Positions 53,147 through 63,318 are shown, numbered from the stretch's first letter. The stretch is 64,000 nucleotides of DNA from Acinetobacter sp. XH1741 (GCF_041021895.1 NZ_CP157428.1:2480001-2544000); one strand, 5' to 3'. Notes: a model not told the origin generated them from the sequence alone. Translations and numbers: made by a program.

Positions 53147-54550
53147 CTACATATGAATCGCTCGTTGCATGGAAGCCAAAATGGATTCATGCATGGCTTC
53201 TGATAATGTTGGATGCGGGAAAATCACTTTAGCTAAACTTTCATCAGTTGCTTCTAGATATTTCGCAATGGCAAATCCTTGGATATGTTCGGTCACTTCA
53301 TGGCCGACCATATGTGCACCAAGTAATTCACCCGTCTCTGCATGTACCACCGTTTTAACGAAACCTGACGCATCTCCAATTGCCAAAGCTTTACCATTTG
53401 CAGTTAAAGAAAACTTACCAATACGTATAGGTAGATTCTTAGCTTTTGCTACATTTTCAGTTAAACCAATACTCGCCACTTGTGGATGAGTAAAAATACA
53501 ACCCGGAATCTGGTTACGATCCAGTGAATGGACGTTTGCTACACCAGCAATTTTCTCGACACATATTATGGCTTCATGACTTGCTTTATGGGCAAGACAC
53601 GGTGCACCAGCCACATCACCAATGGCATAAAGTCCTACTACGTTGGTTTTACAATAGTCATCAATTGCCACAAAACCTTGTGGATTCAGTTCTACACCTA
53701 AACGTTCTAGTCCTAGCCCTGTGGTATTCGGCTGTACACCAATTGCCGAAAGTACACGCTCAAAAACAAGCGTTTGAACATCATTTGCCGTTTCAACCAC
53801 ACAGTGAACTTGACCATTTTCAATTTGAATACTTTGAACAACGGCATCAGTTAAGACTTTCATTCCTTTTTGTTCAAACTGTTTTCTGACAAATTGAGCA
53901 ACTTCTGCATCTTCGGTTGGTAAAATTTGTTTAGCCAAATCAATTAAAGTTACCTGACAACCCAAGTCTTGATAAAGGCTGGCAAACTCACTACCAATTG
54001 CACCTGAACCTACAACCAGCAAACTTTTCGGTAACTGCTCTGGAACAAGCGCTTCTTTATAGCTCCAGACATATGTTCCATCGACAGGAAGTTGAGGAAC
54101 ATGTCGAGCTTTAGCTCCAGTTGCCAAAATAATATGCGGTGCACTTAAAGCTTGACTGTTTCCTTGAGCATCTGTCACTTCAAGTTTTTCTTTTGCCATA
54201 AGCTGAGCACGACCATTAAAAACCGTCACCTGATTCTTTTTAAGCAAGTAATCGATGCCTTGTACTAATTGAGCTGACACTTGTCGGCTATGTTGCACAA
54301 GCTTTTGAATATCAAAATCGAGTTGGGATACCTGAAAACCAAACTGTCCGGCATGTTTAAACTGGGTTGCGAGCTCTGCCCCTGCAAGCAAAGCTTTGGT
54401 TGGAATACAGCCCCAATTTAGACAAATTCCGCCTAAATGTTGCTCTTCTACAATTGCGGTTTTTAACCCGAGCTGGGCTGCACGAATTGCAGCCACATAC
54501 CCACCCGGTCCCGCGCCAATCACAATTAAATCAAATTGAGCTTCTGACAT
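53147..54550 (-). CDS. acoD: Dihydrolipoyl dehydrogenase of the acetoin complex (E3)
   Basis: A 467-residue FAD disulfide reductase that reoxidises the lipoyl arm of AcoC. It has [20 protein letters not shown], the redox-active pair [16 protein letters not shown] (CxxxxC), the NAD loop [15 protein letters not shown], and the C-terminal [13 protein letters not shown] with the catalytic His-Glu. A very strong GGAGG lies just before the ATG at 54550. It follows acoC by ten bases. Placement in the operon makes it the dedicated E3 of the acetoin complex rather than the housekeeping enzyme. Confidence 0.92.
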   Translation of the reverse strand: MSEAQFDLIVIGAGPGGYVAAIRAAQLGLKTAIVEEQHLGGICLNWGCIPTKALLAGAELATQFKHAGQFGFQVSQLDFDIQKLVQHSRQVSAQLVQGIDYLLKKNQVTVFNGRAQLMAKEKLEVTDAQGNSQALSAPHIILATGAKARHVPQLPVDGTYVWSYKEALVPEQLPKSLLVVGSGAIGSEFASLYQDLGCQVTLIDLAKQILPTEDAEVAQFVRKQFEQKGMKVLTDAVVQSIQIENGQVHCVVETANDVQTLVFERVLSAIGVQPNTTGLGLERLGVELNPQGFVAIDDYCKTNVVGLYAIGDVAGAPCLAHKASHEAIICVEKIAGVANVHSLDRNQIPGCIFTHPQVASIGLTENVAKAKNLPIRIGKFSLTANGKALAIGDASGFVKTVVHAETGELLGAHMVGHEVTEHIQGFAIAKYLEATDESLAKVIFPHPTLSEAMHESILASMQRAIHM

Positions 54551-54560
54551 GGGGGTCCTC

Positions 54561-56096
54561 CTACACCAAAATTAAAGCAGGGTTTTCAACAAACTGCTTA
54601 AAGCTGGCCAAGAATTTCGCCCCAACTGCACCATCAATGACTCGGTGATCGCATGACAACGTCGCTGTAACAATCTCACGAACCACTACATTGCCATTTT
54701 CAACAACAGCACGTGATTCAGAAGCACCTAATGCCATAATTGCACCTTGCGGTGGGTTGATAATGGCATCGAACTGTTTAATGCCTAACATTCCTAAATT
54801 TGAAATGCTAAAGCTGCCTCCCTGAAACTCGTCAGGTTGTAACTTGCCAGTCTTGGCACGCGTTGCCAAATCACGCATGTCATCGGAAATCTGTGCTAAA
54901 GACTTCTGATTCGCAGCTTTCACAATTGGTGTAATTAAACCGTTTGGAATCGCTACGGCCACCGAAATATCCGCTTGAGAGAACTGTAAAATTGATTGAG
55001 TCGCCTCATCAAATTGAACATTCACCTCAGGTACTTTAATCAGTGCCGCCGCCGCTGCCTTAATTAGCATGTCATTAATCGAAAGTTTCACTTGTGGAAC
55101 AGTCTCATTAATCTGCTTACGTAGTTTTTGCAAAGCCTCTACGTTAAGATCGACCACTAAGCGGAAATGCGGTGCGTTACGTTTTGCAGCCTGTAACCGT
55201 GAAGCAATTGCTTTCCGCATCCCATTCATCGCCACAGTAGTAATGGTCGATTGTAGTTGAGCTGCACATTGCACAGGTTGTTCATTTACCGATGTTGGGT
55301 TATTACGATAGTAAACTGCCTCAACATCTTCTTTACAAACACGGCCACGAGTACCTGAAACACGACAGTCATTTAGGTTAATGCCCCACTGCTTTGCTAA
55401 ACGACGTGCTACAGGCGTCGCTAAAACTTGGCTATCATCGGCCGTAGATTTAACCACTTTAGCTTGAGTTTGCTGCTTAACATCAGGCCATTGACCACCA
55501 GCAGCCTGTACAGCCTTCTGGATGTCTTGAACACTAATACGTCCTTCACGACCAGAACCTGTGACTTTTGCCAAGTTTACATTGTGCTTTTCTGCAAGCT
55601 TTAACGCATGTGGTGTTGCAAACAAATCATCAGATGTTTGGTAGCCTTGTAATGACTCTGGTACAGCGTAGTCACCTTTCGCTACCTTTACAGGAACTGG
55701 CGCACTAGCTGCTACAGTCTGTGGTTGTTCTGCTTTTTCAGCAACAGGTGCAGATGTTTCCGCTTTACTTTGCTCCGAAGGTGCTTCAGGTGCTTGAGCT
55801 GCTGAACCACCTAGTGATGCGATAAACCTTTCAATTTCTGCATCAGAAACTTCACTATCAGCACATACGGCAATAAGACCACCAACAGGTAAAGTATCAC
55901 CATCTTTCGCTAAAATTTTACGGAGCGTTCCAGCAAAAGGCGCTTCTAACACATTGACGATTTTTGTGGTTTCAATTTCACAAATTTCATCGCCCTTATT
56001 AAAGCTATCACCCTCTTTAATCAACCATTGGGCGATCGTGCCTTCTTCCATGGATAATCCCCATTTCGGGATCTCCAGCGTTTTAATTTCGCTCAT
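54561..56096 (-). CDS. acoC: Acetoin dehydrogenase E2 (dihydrolipoamide acetyltransferase) with two E3-binding domains
   Basis: A 511-residue E2 core. The lipoyl domain is at residues 1-80 with the lipoylated Lys45 in EIETTKIVNVLEAP. After an Ala/Pro/Glu linker come two successive E3-binding-type motifs: about 159-196 (FATPHALKLAEKHNVNLAKV to GREGRISVQDI) and about 225-262 (LATPVARRLAKQWGINLNDC to GRVCKEDV). The acetyltransferase domain fills the rest, with SCDHRVIDGAVGA as the catalytic motif near residue 484. Most E2 proteins have a single such domain. The ATG at 56096 has GGAGG upstream; the longer frame to 56132 lies in acoB. Confidence 0.93.
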   Translation of the reverse strand: MSEIKTLEIPKWGLSMEEGTIAQWLIKEGDSFNKGDEICEIETTKIVNVLEAPFAGTLRKILAKDGDTLPVGGLIAVCADSEVSDAEIERFIASLGGSAAQAPEAPSEQSKAETSAPVAEKAEQPQTVAASAPVPVKVAKGDYAVPESLQGYQTSDDLFATPHALKLAEKHNVNLAKVTGSGREGRISVQDIQKAVQAAGGQWPDVKQQTQAKVVKSTADDSQVLATPVARRLAKQWGINLNDCRVSGTRGRVCKEDVEAVYYRNNPTSVNEQPVQCAAQLQSTITTVAMNGMRKAIASRLQAAKRNAPHFRLVVDLNVEALQKLRKQINETVPQVKLSINDMLIKAAAAALIKVPEVNVQFDEATQSILQFSQADISVAVAIPNGLITPIVKAANQKSLAQISDDMRDLATRAKTGKLQPDEFQGGSFSISNLGMLGIKQFDAIINPPQGAIMALGASESRAVVENGNVVVREIVTATLSCDHRVIDGAVGAKFLASFKQFVENPALILV

Positions 56097-56097
56097 C

Positions 56098-57117
56098 CTA
56101 AGCCTCCAATGTTTTTCGCACAGCTTGCTCAATACGCTCTACACTTGGAATCCATTCTTTTTCTAAAACTGGAGAGAATGGAACAGGCGTATGTGGTGGC
56201 GTTACGAGTTCAACAGGTGCTTTCAAATAGTGGAAACCTTTTTGCGCGATCAGGGCAGCAACATCATGACCAAAGCCACAGCGTGCTGCTGATTCGTCCA
56301 CAATAACCACACGCCCAGTCGATGCGACAGACTCTAAAATTCCTTCTTCATCTAGAGGTGAAATCGTACGAGGATCGACCACTTCAACCGAAATGCCATC
56401 TTTTGCCAGTTTGTCTGCTACTTCATTAGCACGGTGTACCATCAGGCCTAAAGCAATAATGGTCACGTCTGTCCCTTCACGGGTGTAATTTGCTACACCA
56501 AAAGGAATGGTATAGGCCTCATCAGGAACTTCACCTTTAATGTCATAGAGCATTTTATGTTCACAGAACACCACTGGGTCATCATCACGAATAGCCTGAA
56601 TTAATAGCCCTTTCACATCATATGGGCTAGATGGAACTACAACTTTTAAGCCCGGAACCGCGGCAAATACGTTATATGGCGACTGAGAATGCTGAGCTGC
56701 TGCAGAGAAACCCGCGCCAATCATGCCACGTACAACCATTGGTGCTTTTGCCTTTCCGCCAAACATATAACGGAATTTAGCGGCTTGGTTATAGAGCATG
56801 TCATGACACACGCCGTAGAAGTCCATAAACATTAAATCGGCAACAGGACGTAAACCTGTTGCAGCAGCACCAGCGGCCATACCGATAATTGCAGACTCGG
56901 TAATTGGCGTATCAATAACACGTTCCGAACCAAATTCTGTCCATAAACCTTTGGTTACGCCCAATACACCACCGAAACCTTCTAACTGATTTTCTTCAGT
57001 ATTTTTACCGCCGTGCCCACCACGAACATCTTCACCAACAACAAATACGGTTGGATCACGGCGCATTTCTGATTCAATGGCTTCTTTAATTGCATTACGA
57101 AAACTTTTATTTGGCAT
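56098..57117 (-). CDS. acoB: Acetoin dehydrogenase E1 beta subunit
   Basis: A 339-residue transketolase-like beta chain of the thiamine-diphosphate E1. It starts at the ATG at 57117 (MPNKSFRNAIKEAIESEMRR); the longer frame up to 57237 overlaps acoA. Typical segments are VFVVGEDVRGGHGGKN, VIDTPITESAIIGMAAGAA, YDVKGLLIQAIRDDDPVVF and EVVDPRTISPLDEEGI. With AcoA it cleaves acetoin and passes the acetyl group to AcoC. Its stop precedes the acoC start by one base. Confidence 0.93.
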   Translation of the reverse strand: MPNKSFRNAIKEAIESEMRRDPTVFVVGEDVRGGHGGKNTEENQLEGFGGVLGVTKGLWTEFGSERVIDTPITESAIIGMAAGAAATGLRPVADLMFMDFYGVCHDMLYNQAAKFRYMFGGKAKAPMVVRGMIGAGFSAAAQHSQSPYNVFAAVPGLKVVVPSSPYDVKGLLIQAIRDDDPVVFCEHKMLYDIKGEVPDEAYTIPFGVANYTREGTDVTIIALGLMVHRANEVADKLAKDGISVEVVDPRTISPLDEEGILESVASTGRVVIVDESAARCGFGHDVAALIAQKGFHYLKAPVELVTPPHTPVPFSPVLEKEWIPSVERIEQAVRKTLEA

Positions 57118-57130
57118 CTTTACTATTCCT

Positions 57131-58093
57131 TTAGTAAGAGACATAGACGTCAGTAAGGAGTTGTTCTGGTTTTGGGTATGCCGCAGCACGGGCTTTAGCA
57201 ACGGCATCATCAACATTTGCCTTTGAAGCTGCATCAATCTCGTCTAGTTTGGCTTCATCAATTTTGCCTTTGACTTTCTCACGGAAAATTTTCAAAGGAT
57301 CTTTATTTTCTTTAATGAACTCGACTTCTTCTTTAGAACGAATCAAGCCAGGGTCACCTTCAAAGTGGCCATAAAAACGGTTTGTAATGGTTTCAATCAC
57401 GCTCGGACCTTCACCACGGCGTGCACGTTCAATGGCAGTTTGAGCGGCTTCATAGACAGCAAAGAAGTCTGTACCGTCAACTTTAACTGCCGGTAAACCA
57501 AAGCCTGCTGCACGGCCAGCAATGTCTTTGCTTCCTACCGCGTAATCATGACCAGTACCTTCGCCAAAACCGTTATTTTCAAAAACGAAAATTACTGGAA
57601 GTTTAAGAACAACAGCCATGTTCATCGCTTCAAAAGTAAGGCCTTGGTTTGAGCCGCCGTCACCTGTAAAAGACAGTCCGACACCACCAGTCTTTAAGGT
57701 TTTCGCTGTCAACGCCGCACCAATTGCTAAAGGAGGCCCACCACCTACAATTCCGTTGGCACCGAGCATACCTTTATCCAAATCGGCAATGTGCATAGAA
57801 CCGCCTTTTCCACGACATAGCCCGTCATCTTTACCGAAAATTTCTAGCATCATGCCGTGAATGTCACAGCCTTTTGCAATACAGTGTCCATGTCCACGGT
57901 GTGTTGAAGTGATATAGTCTTTGTCGGTTAAGTTTTCGCAAATCCCAACTGCAACAGCTTCTTCTCCACTATATAAATGAATAAAACCTGGAATATCACC
58001 ATTGGTATTTTCTTCGTGAAGTCGATCCTCAAATTCACGAATATCACGCATGCGTTTATATGCTGCGAGTAATTGCTCTTCCGTTAATTGCAT
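57131..58093 (-). CDS. acoA: Acetoin dehydrogenase E1 alpha subunit
   Basis: A 320-residue alpha chain carrying the thiamine-diphosphate-binding motif GDGGSNQGLTFEAMNMAVVL and later NNGFGEGTG. The N-terminal RDIREFEDRLHEENTNG and the segment THRGHGHCIAKGCDIHGMML are usual for 2-oxoacid/acetoin E1 alpha. First gene of the minus-strand operon acoA-acoB-acoC-acoD-budC-bdh. Acetoin is cleaved to acetaldehyde and acetyl-CoA. Confidence 0.93.
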   Translation of the reverse strand: MQLTEEQLLAAYKRMRDIREFEDRLHEENTNGDIPGFIHLYSGEEAVAVGICENLTDKDYITSTHRGHGHCIAKGCDIHGMMLEIFGKDDGLCRGKGGSMHIADLDKGMLGANGIVGGGPPLAIGAALTAKTLKTGGVGLSFTGDGGSNQGLTFEAMNMAVVLKLPVIFVFENNGFGEGTGHDYAVGSKDIAGRAAGFGLPAVKVDGTDFFAVYEAAQTAIERARRGEGPSVIETITNRFYGHFEGDPGLIRSKEEVEFIKENKDPLKIFREKVKGKIDEAKLDEIDAASKANVDDAVAKARAAAYPKPEQLLTDVYVSY

Positions 58094-58457
58094 ATCCTTT
58101 TCCTTTATTATCTTGATTATTTAAAACCAACCAAGTTCAGCGAAAGTTATATATTTCGCTACAAATAATAAAGCTCAATTTAATTTAATATGCTATTAGA
58201 CTAAAAAGTTTTAAATTATTTTAATGCTTATTATTTTTTATTTTTCATAAACTTAAAAATTAAAAATAATTTTAAAAATTTTTAATAAATTTCATTAGCT
58301 TGTAAAACAAACCTTTAACCAACCTTTATTAATTTACAATGTTAACCGTGTACTATATTCGTTAATAAATCCTCTATTATTTTATTTAATGGATCGTAAT
58401 TTTTATTATATAGAGTCTAGTCACATATTATTAAAAATATGAAATGGAATTTTATAT
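58094..58457. other. Divergent promoter region of the aco locus
   Basis: A 364-base, very AT-rich gap between acoA (minus) and the lipoyl synthase paralog (plus). A TTAACC/GGTTAA-like repeat occurs near 58316-58350 (TTTAACCAACC and TGTTAACC). No gene is visible. This is where an acetoin-responsive regulator should bind; I could not define a sigma-54 promoter here. Confidence 0.45.
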
Positions 58458-59444
58458 ATGGACCTAAAAAGGCAAATAGAAGCAGGTATTAAATTAAGAG
58501 GAATCGATAAAGTTTCTCGTATTCCTATTAAAGTTTTACCGACCGAGGAGTTACCTAAGAAACCAGACTGGATTCGGGCAAAAATAACTGATTTCGAAGA
58601 AATTCAACGCATCAAAAATCTGCTGCGCCAACAGAAGTTGCATAGCGTTTGCGAAGAAGCGGCATGTCCAAATTTACCCGAATGTTTTGGTGGCGGTACG
58701 GCAACTTTTATGATTATGGGAGATATTTGTACAAGACGTTGCCCTTTCTGCGATGTAGCTCATGGTCGTCCAATGCCTCTAAATGAAAATGAACCGAAAC
58801 ACTTGGCAGAAACAGTCGCAAACTTAAACTTAAAATATGTCGTGATTACTTCTGTAGATCGAGACGATTTACATGATGGTGGAGCAGCACATTTTGTAAA
58901 GTGTATAGAAGAAATCAGAAAGCGTTGTCCAGAAACACTAATTGAAATTTTAGTACCTGATTTTCGTGGTCGTTTAGAAACTGCTCTCTCAACTTTGAGC
59001 TTATCTCCACCAGATGTGTTTAATCACAATATCGAGACAGTTCCTCGCTTATACAAAGCAATGCGTCCCGGCTCAGACTATCAACATTCACTAGAGTTGC
59101 TAAAACGTTTTAAAAAATACTGTCCTGATATCAAAACCAAATGCGGCCTAATGGTTGGATTAGGAGAAATTGAGGCAGAAGTACTGGCTCTACTCAACGA
59201 TTTAAAAGATCATCAAGTAGATTTAGTGACTATTGGACAATACTTACAGCCTTCGAAGTCACATGCCCCTATTCATCGGTTTGTAAATTTACAAGAGTTT
59301 GAAAGGTATACTCAACATGGCAAAAGGCTAGGCTTTAAAAACATTTGGAGTGCGCCGATGGTGCGTTCTAGCTATTTTGCTGATCGACAATATTTCGGTG
59401 AACCTGCACCGAAGCCATTTTCAAGAGAGGATGTCTTGTCATAA
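58458..59444 (+). CDS. acoS: Lipoyl synthase paralog of the acetoin locus
   Basis: A 328-residue radical-SAM lipoyl synthase that inserts sulfur into octanoylated domains, presumably of AcoC. The auxiliary cluster motif is [12 protein letters not shown] (C-x4-C-x5-C), the radical-SAM motif CTRRCPFC (CxxxCxxC), and the conserved serine is in [12 protein letters not shown]. It is divergent from acoA. Housekeeping LipA is normally next to lipB; its place here suggests a pathway-dedicated copy. The symbol follows the lipoyl synthase of other acetoin clusters and is tentative. Confidence 0.85.
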   Translation: MDLKRQIEAGIKLRGIDKVSRIPIKVLPTEELPKKPDWIRAKITDFEEIQRIKNLLRQQKLHSVCEEAACPNLPECFGGGTATFMIMGDICTRRCPFCDVAHGRPMPLNENEPKHLAETVANLNLKYVVITSVDRDDLHDGGAAHFVKCIEEIRKRCPETLIEILVPDFRGRLETALSTLSLSPPDVFNHNIETVPRLYKAMRPGSDYQHSLELLKRFKKYCPDIKTKCGLMVGLGEIEAEVLALLNDLKDHQVDLVTIGQYLQPSKSHAPIHRFVNLQEFERYTQHGKRLGFKNIWSAPMVRSSYFADRQYFGEPAPKPFSREDVLS

Positions 59445-59601
59445 AACAAGATGAAATAACAAAACTTACCCAATTGGCTAATGGTCAAATCCATTAAAAT
59501 TATTTAAGGTAAATGAAATAACGAGGAAATAGTCACAATAATAAAAGTAAACCTGTTGAGCGGCCACGGATACGCCATTTCAGCAATAAAGGAATTTCGA
59601 T

Positions 59602-60741
59602 ATGGATATGTCAAAACAACTATTATTACCGTCAATAGAACACCTTCCGTCTTTCTTTAGACAGGAAACACACCCTAAATCAGCGTATTTAGCGAATAAA
59701 CCGTCATTAGATCTTGATGCCGCACCTATATTTGATCTTGATCAGGAATGGCAGCAGTCCTTGTTTGGACGCTCAATTCACGAGTGTCACAGAAATTTAA
59801 TGCATATTGCAGAAGATGCCGATATGGCAATTGGTGTAACGGATCCTCATGGTACCCTACTTTGGACATGGAGCAGCACACCTATGCGCTCATCTGCTGA
59901 ACAAGTCCATTTTGTTGAAGGTGGGCAATGGTCAACTCAAGCGGTTGGACAAAATGCAATTGGTCTTGCACTCAATACACATTCTGCAAGCTGTGTTTAC
60001 TCACATGAAAATCAGATGAATAGTGTTAGAGACTGGGTGTGTTATGCCGCGCCTATAACCGATGCAAGTACAGGCCAGTTTTATGGGATTATGAACTTAT
60101 CGACAAAGTACCAAAAGCATAACTCTCTTGGTATTTTAGCCGTTGAGCGCTGTGCTGATATCGTAAAACAAGCCATTCAGCTTCACCAAAAAAACATTTT
60201 ATATATTAAAGCTCTAGGCACTCCTAAAGTTCAATATAATCAACATGCTTTAACGCTTACACAGCGCCAAATTGAAATTTTATGTATTCTTGCATTATGC
60301 CCAGAAGGCATTAATTTAGAAGAGCTTCACTATGCTTTATATGGTGACCGTCCAGTAAGTACGACGACTTTAAAAGCTGAACTTTCCCAACTTAGAAATG
60401 TGATTCCCGATGTGATTGAGTCACGTCCATATAAACTTAATTGTGAAATTCAGTGTGATTTCTTAATGGCAGAGCAAGCATTAAATCTAGGTTTCACATC
60501 GACAACCCTTACTCTCTATAGAGGGAGTTTCTTAGCCAAATCAGAAAGCCCATTCTTATGTGCGTGGCGAGATTGCTTTGATGCTCGCTTAAGTCATGTG
60601 ATTTACCAAATTGATGATGTAGATCAACTGTTACGCGTGGTCAGCCGTGTACCAGACCGTGTTGATGCCGTTGAACGTTTACTTGAATTATTACCAGAAG
60701 ATACGCCTTATCGGGCAAAACTTTTAAAATTACTTGAATAA
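59602..60741 (+). CDS. GAF-domain regulator with C-terminal winged helix, replacing AcoR
   Basis: A 379-residue protein. Residues about 40-195 resemble the AcoR N-terminal GAF sensor, seen in FGRSIHECHRNLMHIAEDAD, HFVEGGQWSTQAVGQNAIGL and ENQMNSVRDWVCYAAPITDA, as in acetoin-responsive activators. AcoR proteins continue with a sigma-54 AAA+ domain; here there is none. Instead residues about 215-285 form an OmpR/SARP-like winged helix (LTLTQRQIEILCILALCPEG; LKAELSQLRNVIP), then a helical tail (SRVPDRVDAVERLLELLPED). It follows the lipoyl synthase paralog. Start at 59602 with AAGGA upstream. Role as the acetoin sensor is inferred. Confidence 0.78.
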   Translation: MDMSKQLLLPSIEHLPSFFRQETHPKSAYLANKPSLDLDAAPIFDLDQEWQQSLFGRSIHECHRNLMHIAEDADMAIGVTDPHGTLLWTWSSTPMRSSAEQVHFVEGGQWSTQAVGQNAIGLALNTHSASCVYSHENQMNSVRDWVCYAAPITDASTGQFYGIMNLSTKYQKHNSLGILAVERCADIVKQAIQLHQKNILYIKALGTPKVQYNQHALTLTQRQIEILCILALCPEGINLEELHYALYGDRPVSTTTLKAELSQLRNVIPDVIESRPYKLNCEIQCDFLMAEQALNLGFTSTTLTLYRGSFLAKSESPFLCAWRDCFDARLSHVIYQIDDVDQLLRVVSRVPDRVDAVERLLELLPEDTPYRAKLLKLLE

Positions 60742-60754
60742 AATAAAGGCAATA

Positions 60755-60787
60755 AAAAAGGAAGAAATTTTATATTTCTTCCTTTTT
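60755..60787. terminator. Bidirectional terminator between the GAF regulator and the heme-oxygenase-fold gene
   Basis: AAAAAGGAAGAAAT and the matching TTTCTTCCTTTTT form a stem of 12-13 pairs around a short AT loop with A and T runs on both sides, between the convergent stops at 60741 and 60796. Confidence 0.9.
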
Positions 60788-60795
60788 ATAAAAAA

Positions 60796-61548
60796 TCAAA
60801 CTTTTGTTGCAAGCTGAACTTTATAACAGTCATCTAAAGCCAGTTCATAATAACGTAGCCCTTCCTCAACCGCATTAAACGCCTTGACCTGCCAGTCTGG
60901 TCGGTCATTACATAAACGTTTAATTAATTCCATAGCTTCATATGGATGTAAATCATCATAGTGGGCATGAGCACGTAACCACGCTAAAGAACGCTTATCA
61001 ATGGTGACCTGAGGGTGATCGGTATATGCATGAATACCTTTATAAACCTGAATTGACCAGTCGCCTGTTGCCCATTCAATTGCCAAATTGGTAGCCGCCA
61101 AACATTCCGCTAAATTACCACGATAGCTCATATTCCATAGAAAATGATTGACCGCGTTCATTGCAGCAGGTGGCCGCACATTATCCAGCTGATCTACAGT
61201 TAATCCGAAACCTTTAGCCCAATCACGATACCATTGTAAATGTCGTTCTTCGACTTTAATATTTTGGATTAACCAATCTCGTGCTTCTGTAACACCCGGT
61301 TCAGCAAAAGCTGTTGCTTTAGTTAACGCACCCGCCATATACGATGGGAAATGCGCCACCAATGGATAGAAATTAAGTAAGGCATAACGGAAACTTTCAA
61401 GGCTCAATCCCCCATTGGCCATTTCAGTAAAAAACGGATGTTTACTCACCCGTTCTTTCACTGGTAAAAGATCCTCCCAAAACCGCTGAGACCATCCATT
61501 ATGCGGTGTAATTTCTAAACTCATTCCATATTGATTTAGAGCAGTCAT
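60796..61548 (-). CDS. Heme-oxygenase-fold dimetal enzyme (TenA/PqqC/CADD-like)
   Basis: A 250-residue all-helical protein of the TENA/PqqC superfamily. Candidate dimetal ligands of the CADD-like diiron oxygenase branch are visible: Glu100/Glu101 and His103 (IKVEERHLQWYRDW), Glu158 (LAIEWATGDWS), and His194/His196 with Asp198 and His201 (RAHAHYDDLHPYEA). That pattern favours a metal oxidase over the thiaminase TenA. It is convergent with the aco regulator and stands alone. No partner or substrate gene is evident. Confidence 0.75.
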   Translation of the reverse strand: MTALNQYGMSLEITPHNGWSQRFWEDLLPVKERVSKHPFFTEMANGGLSLESFRYALLNFYPLVAHFPSYMAGALTKATAFAEPGVTEARDWLIQNIKVEERHLQWYRDWAKGFGLTVDQLDNVRPPAAMNAVNHFLWNMSYRGNLAECLAATNLAIEWATGDWSIQVYKGIHAYTDHPQVTIDKRSLAWLRAHAHYDDLHPYEAMELIKRLCNDRPDWQVKAFNAVEEGLRYYELALDDCYKVQLATKV

Positions 61549-61868
61549 TGCTAATTTTCCTATTTATATGACAGCAATCATCTGTACTTCACGGCTATAA
61601 GTCTATCCGAAAATGATAAAGATACAATCTTTAATCGACCATTTGTAACTTTTTCTCAAAGCTTTTGAGTCTTTAGATAATTGTGACGCTAATCATTGAA
61701 ATGTCGTGATTTTTATCACAATAAGGGCCTATAAAAATCATTACTTTTTTAAAAAATCTGTATTATTATTTTGAATAAACCACACAATATATAACCAATA
61801 TTTTTAGATGGAACTTTAATAAAACAAGTCGCATTTTATGCCAACTTCCAATATAGAGAGCATTAATT
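61549..61868. other. Promoter region of the disrupted GGDEF gene
   Basis: A 320-base AT-rich gap between divergent genes. A CRP-like palindrome CGTGA-tttttA-TCACA (61705-61720) differs from the consensus by one base. Nothing coding was seen. Confidence 0.4.
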
Positions 61869-62124
61869 ATGAAGTTGCAAGGTTCCAATATATTGGGACA
61901 GGAACAAATAGATTTATTAACCACACGCGGATTAAACTTCGTATGGTTTCCAAAAAAACTTGAAACGATTTATCGTTCTCAATATCAAAATGGTGCAGCC
62001 TATGAGTTTCGCTATAGAGCACCTATTATTTTAATATTATATTTATTTTTAAGCTTTGGTATATATCAAGTTTTACCAACCGAGCAAGTTTTATCCTGGT
62101 TAAGCTATTATTCTTGGGTAGGTA
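61869..62124 (+). pseudogene. GGDEF diguanylate cyclase gene, N-terminal part cut off by the IS
   Basis: The first 85 codons of a membrane-bound GGDEF protein: a cytoplasmic start (MKLQGSNILGQEQIDLLTTR), a loop, and the first span IILILYLFLSFGIYQVL. The frame runs into IS copy 2 and stops after QLKAYL. Joining 62124 to 63410 (removing the IS and one GTA) gives [16 protein letters not shown] in frame. No other damage is visible, so the insertion alone broke the gene. Confidence 0.87.
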
Positions 62125-62185
62125 AGAGGTGGTCCCACATGTTTGAACAACTAAAAGCTTATTTATAAGTGATACTCTGCTCTAG

Positions 62186-63063
62186 TTAAGCTACCTTATT
62201 TTGTTGTGGTAGCTGGTCATAGTAAAACTCATCTGGAGTCATTTTGTCCAGACTCGAATGAGGTCGTTTCAAATTATAAAATTCAAAATATGCGTTTAAT
62301 TGCTTCTTCGCATCCAAAACATTGCTGTAGGCTTTGAGATACACCTCTTCATATTTAACGCTCCGCCATAATCGTTCAACCATCACATTATCAACCCATC
62401 GACCTTTACCATCCATGCTGATTTGGATGTCATTTGATTTCAATACATCAATAAATGCATCACTGGTAAACTGACTGCCTTGGTCTGTATTAAATATTTC
62501 AGGTCGACCATATTTTTCAATAGCTTCATTTAATGTTTCTATGCAAAATGTAACCTCCATACTAATCGATACTCTATGCGCAAGTACCTTGCGGCTATGC
62601 CAATCAATCACAGCACATAAATAAACAAAGCCTTTTGCCATAGGGATATACGTTATATCCGTAGACCACACTTGATTACTGCGCTGAATAGCCAATCCTT
62701 TGAGCAGATATGGATATTTGCGGTGAGCTTGATTAGCCTGGCTTAAATTTGGTTTGCAATATAACGCATTAATGCCCATTTTCTTCATTAAAGTACGTGT
62801 ATGACGTCGTCCTATATGATGTCCTTGACGATTCAACAAATCACGCATCATACGGCTACCTGCAAAAGGGTATTGCATATGTAACTCATCCATACACCGC
62901 ATCAGCTTCAGATCTGATGCACTCACAGGTTTTGGGCGATAGTAATAACAACCACGGGAGACTTTCAGCAGCTGAGCTTGCTTAGATACTGAAATCTGAA
63001 GTGAGTCATCGATTAACTTTTGTGGTTGAAGCGGCCCAGTTTCTTCAACACACCTTCTAAAAA
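62186..63063 (-). CDS. IS3-family OrfB (DDE transposase domain), copy 2
   Basis: Same protein as OrfB of copy 1, with DDE residues in STDITYIP, NTDQGSQFTS and VERLWRSVKY. The slippery TTTTTTA lies at 63064-63058 on the minus strand, from which the frame stays open to 62186; the first internal start is the GTG at 62926. Probably made as a frameshift fusion with OrfA. Confidence 0.93.
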
Positions 63064-63318
63064 ATCAATTTCTAATGCCTGCTCACCGATTTTTGCATGT
63101 AGTTTTTTTAGATCGATGGGTGGTTCTGTTGGAGCTTTTGATTGATCGAAAGCTTGCGAGGAAGCTGAAATCAGTTGATTTTTCCAGTCGATAATTTGGT
63201 TTTGATGAACATCAAATTCAGCACTCAATTCAGCAAGTGTTTTTTCTGCTTTAATCGCAGCAAGTGCTACCTTAGCTTTAAAATCATTTGAATGATTTCT
63301 TCTTGGTCTACGTGCCAT
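63013..63318 (-). CDS. IS3-family OrfA (transposase HTH subunit), copy 2
   Basis: 101 residues from the ATG at 63318 (GGAG six bases upstream), identical to OrfA of copy 1. [23 protein letters not shown] and a C-terminal leucine-rich helix. It overlaps the -1 frame of OrfB through the slippery site. Confidence 0.92.
   Translation of the reverse strand: MARRPRRNHSNDFKAKVALAAIKAEKTLAELSAEFDVHQNQIIDWKNQLISASSQAFDQSKAPTEPPIDLKKLHAKIGEQALEIDFLEGVLKKLGRFNHKS

Noticed and set aside
57118..57237. N-terminal extension of the acoB frame
   Set aside because: It lies within the end of acoA and does not resemble E1 beta; MPNKSFRNA at 57117 is the normal start.
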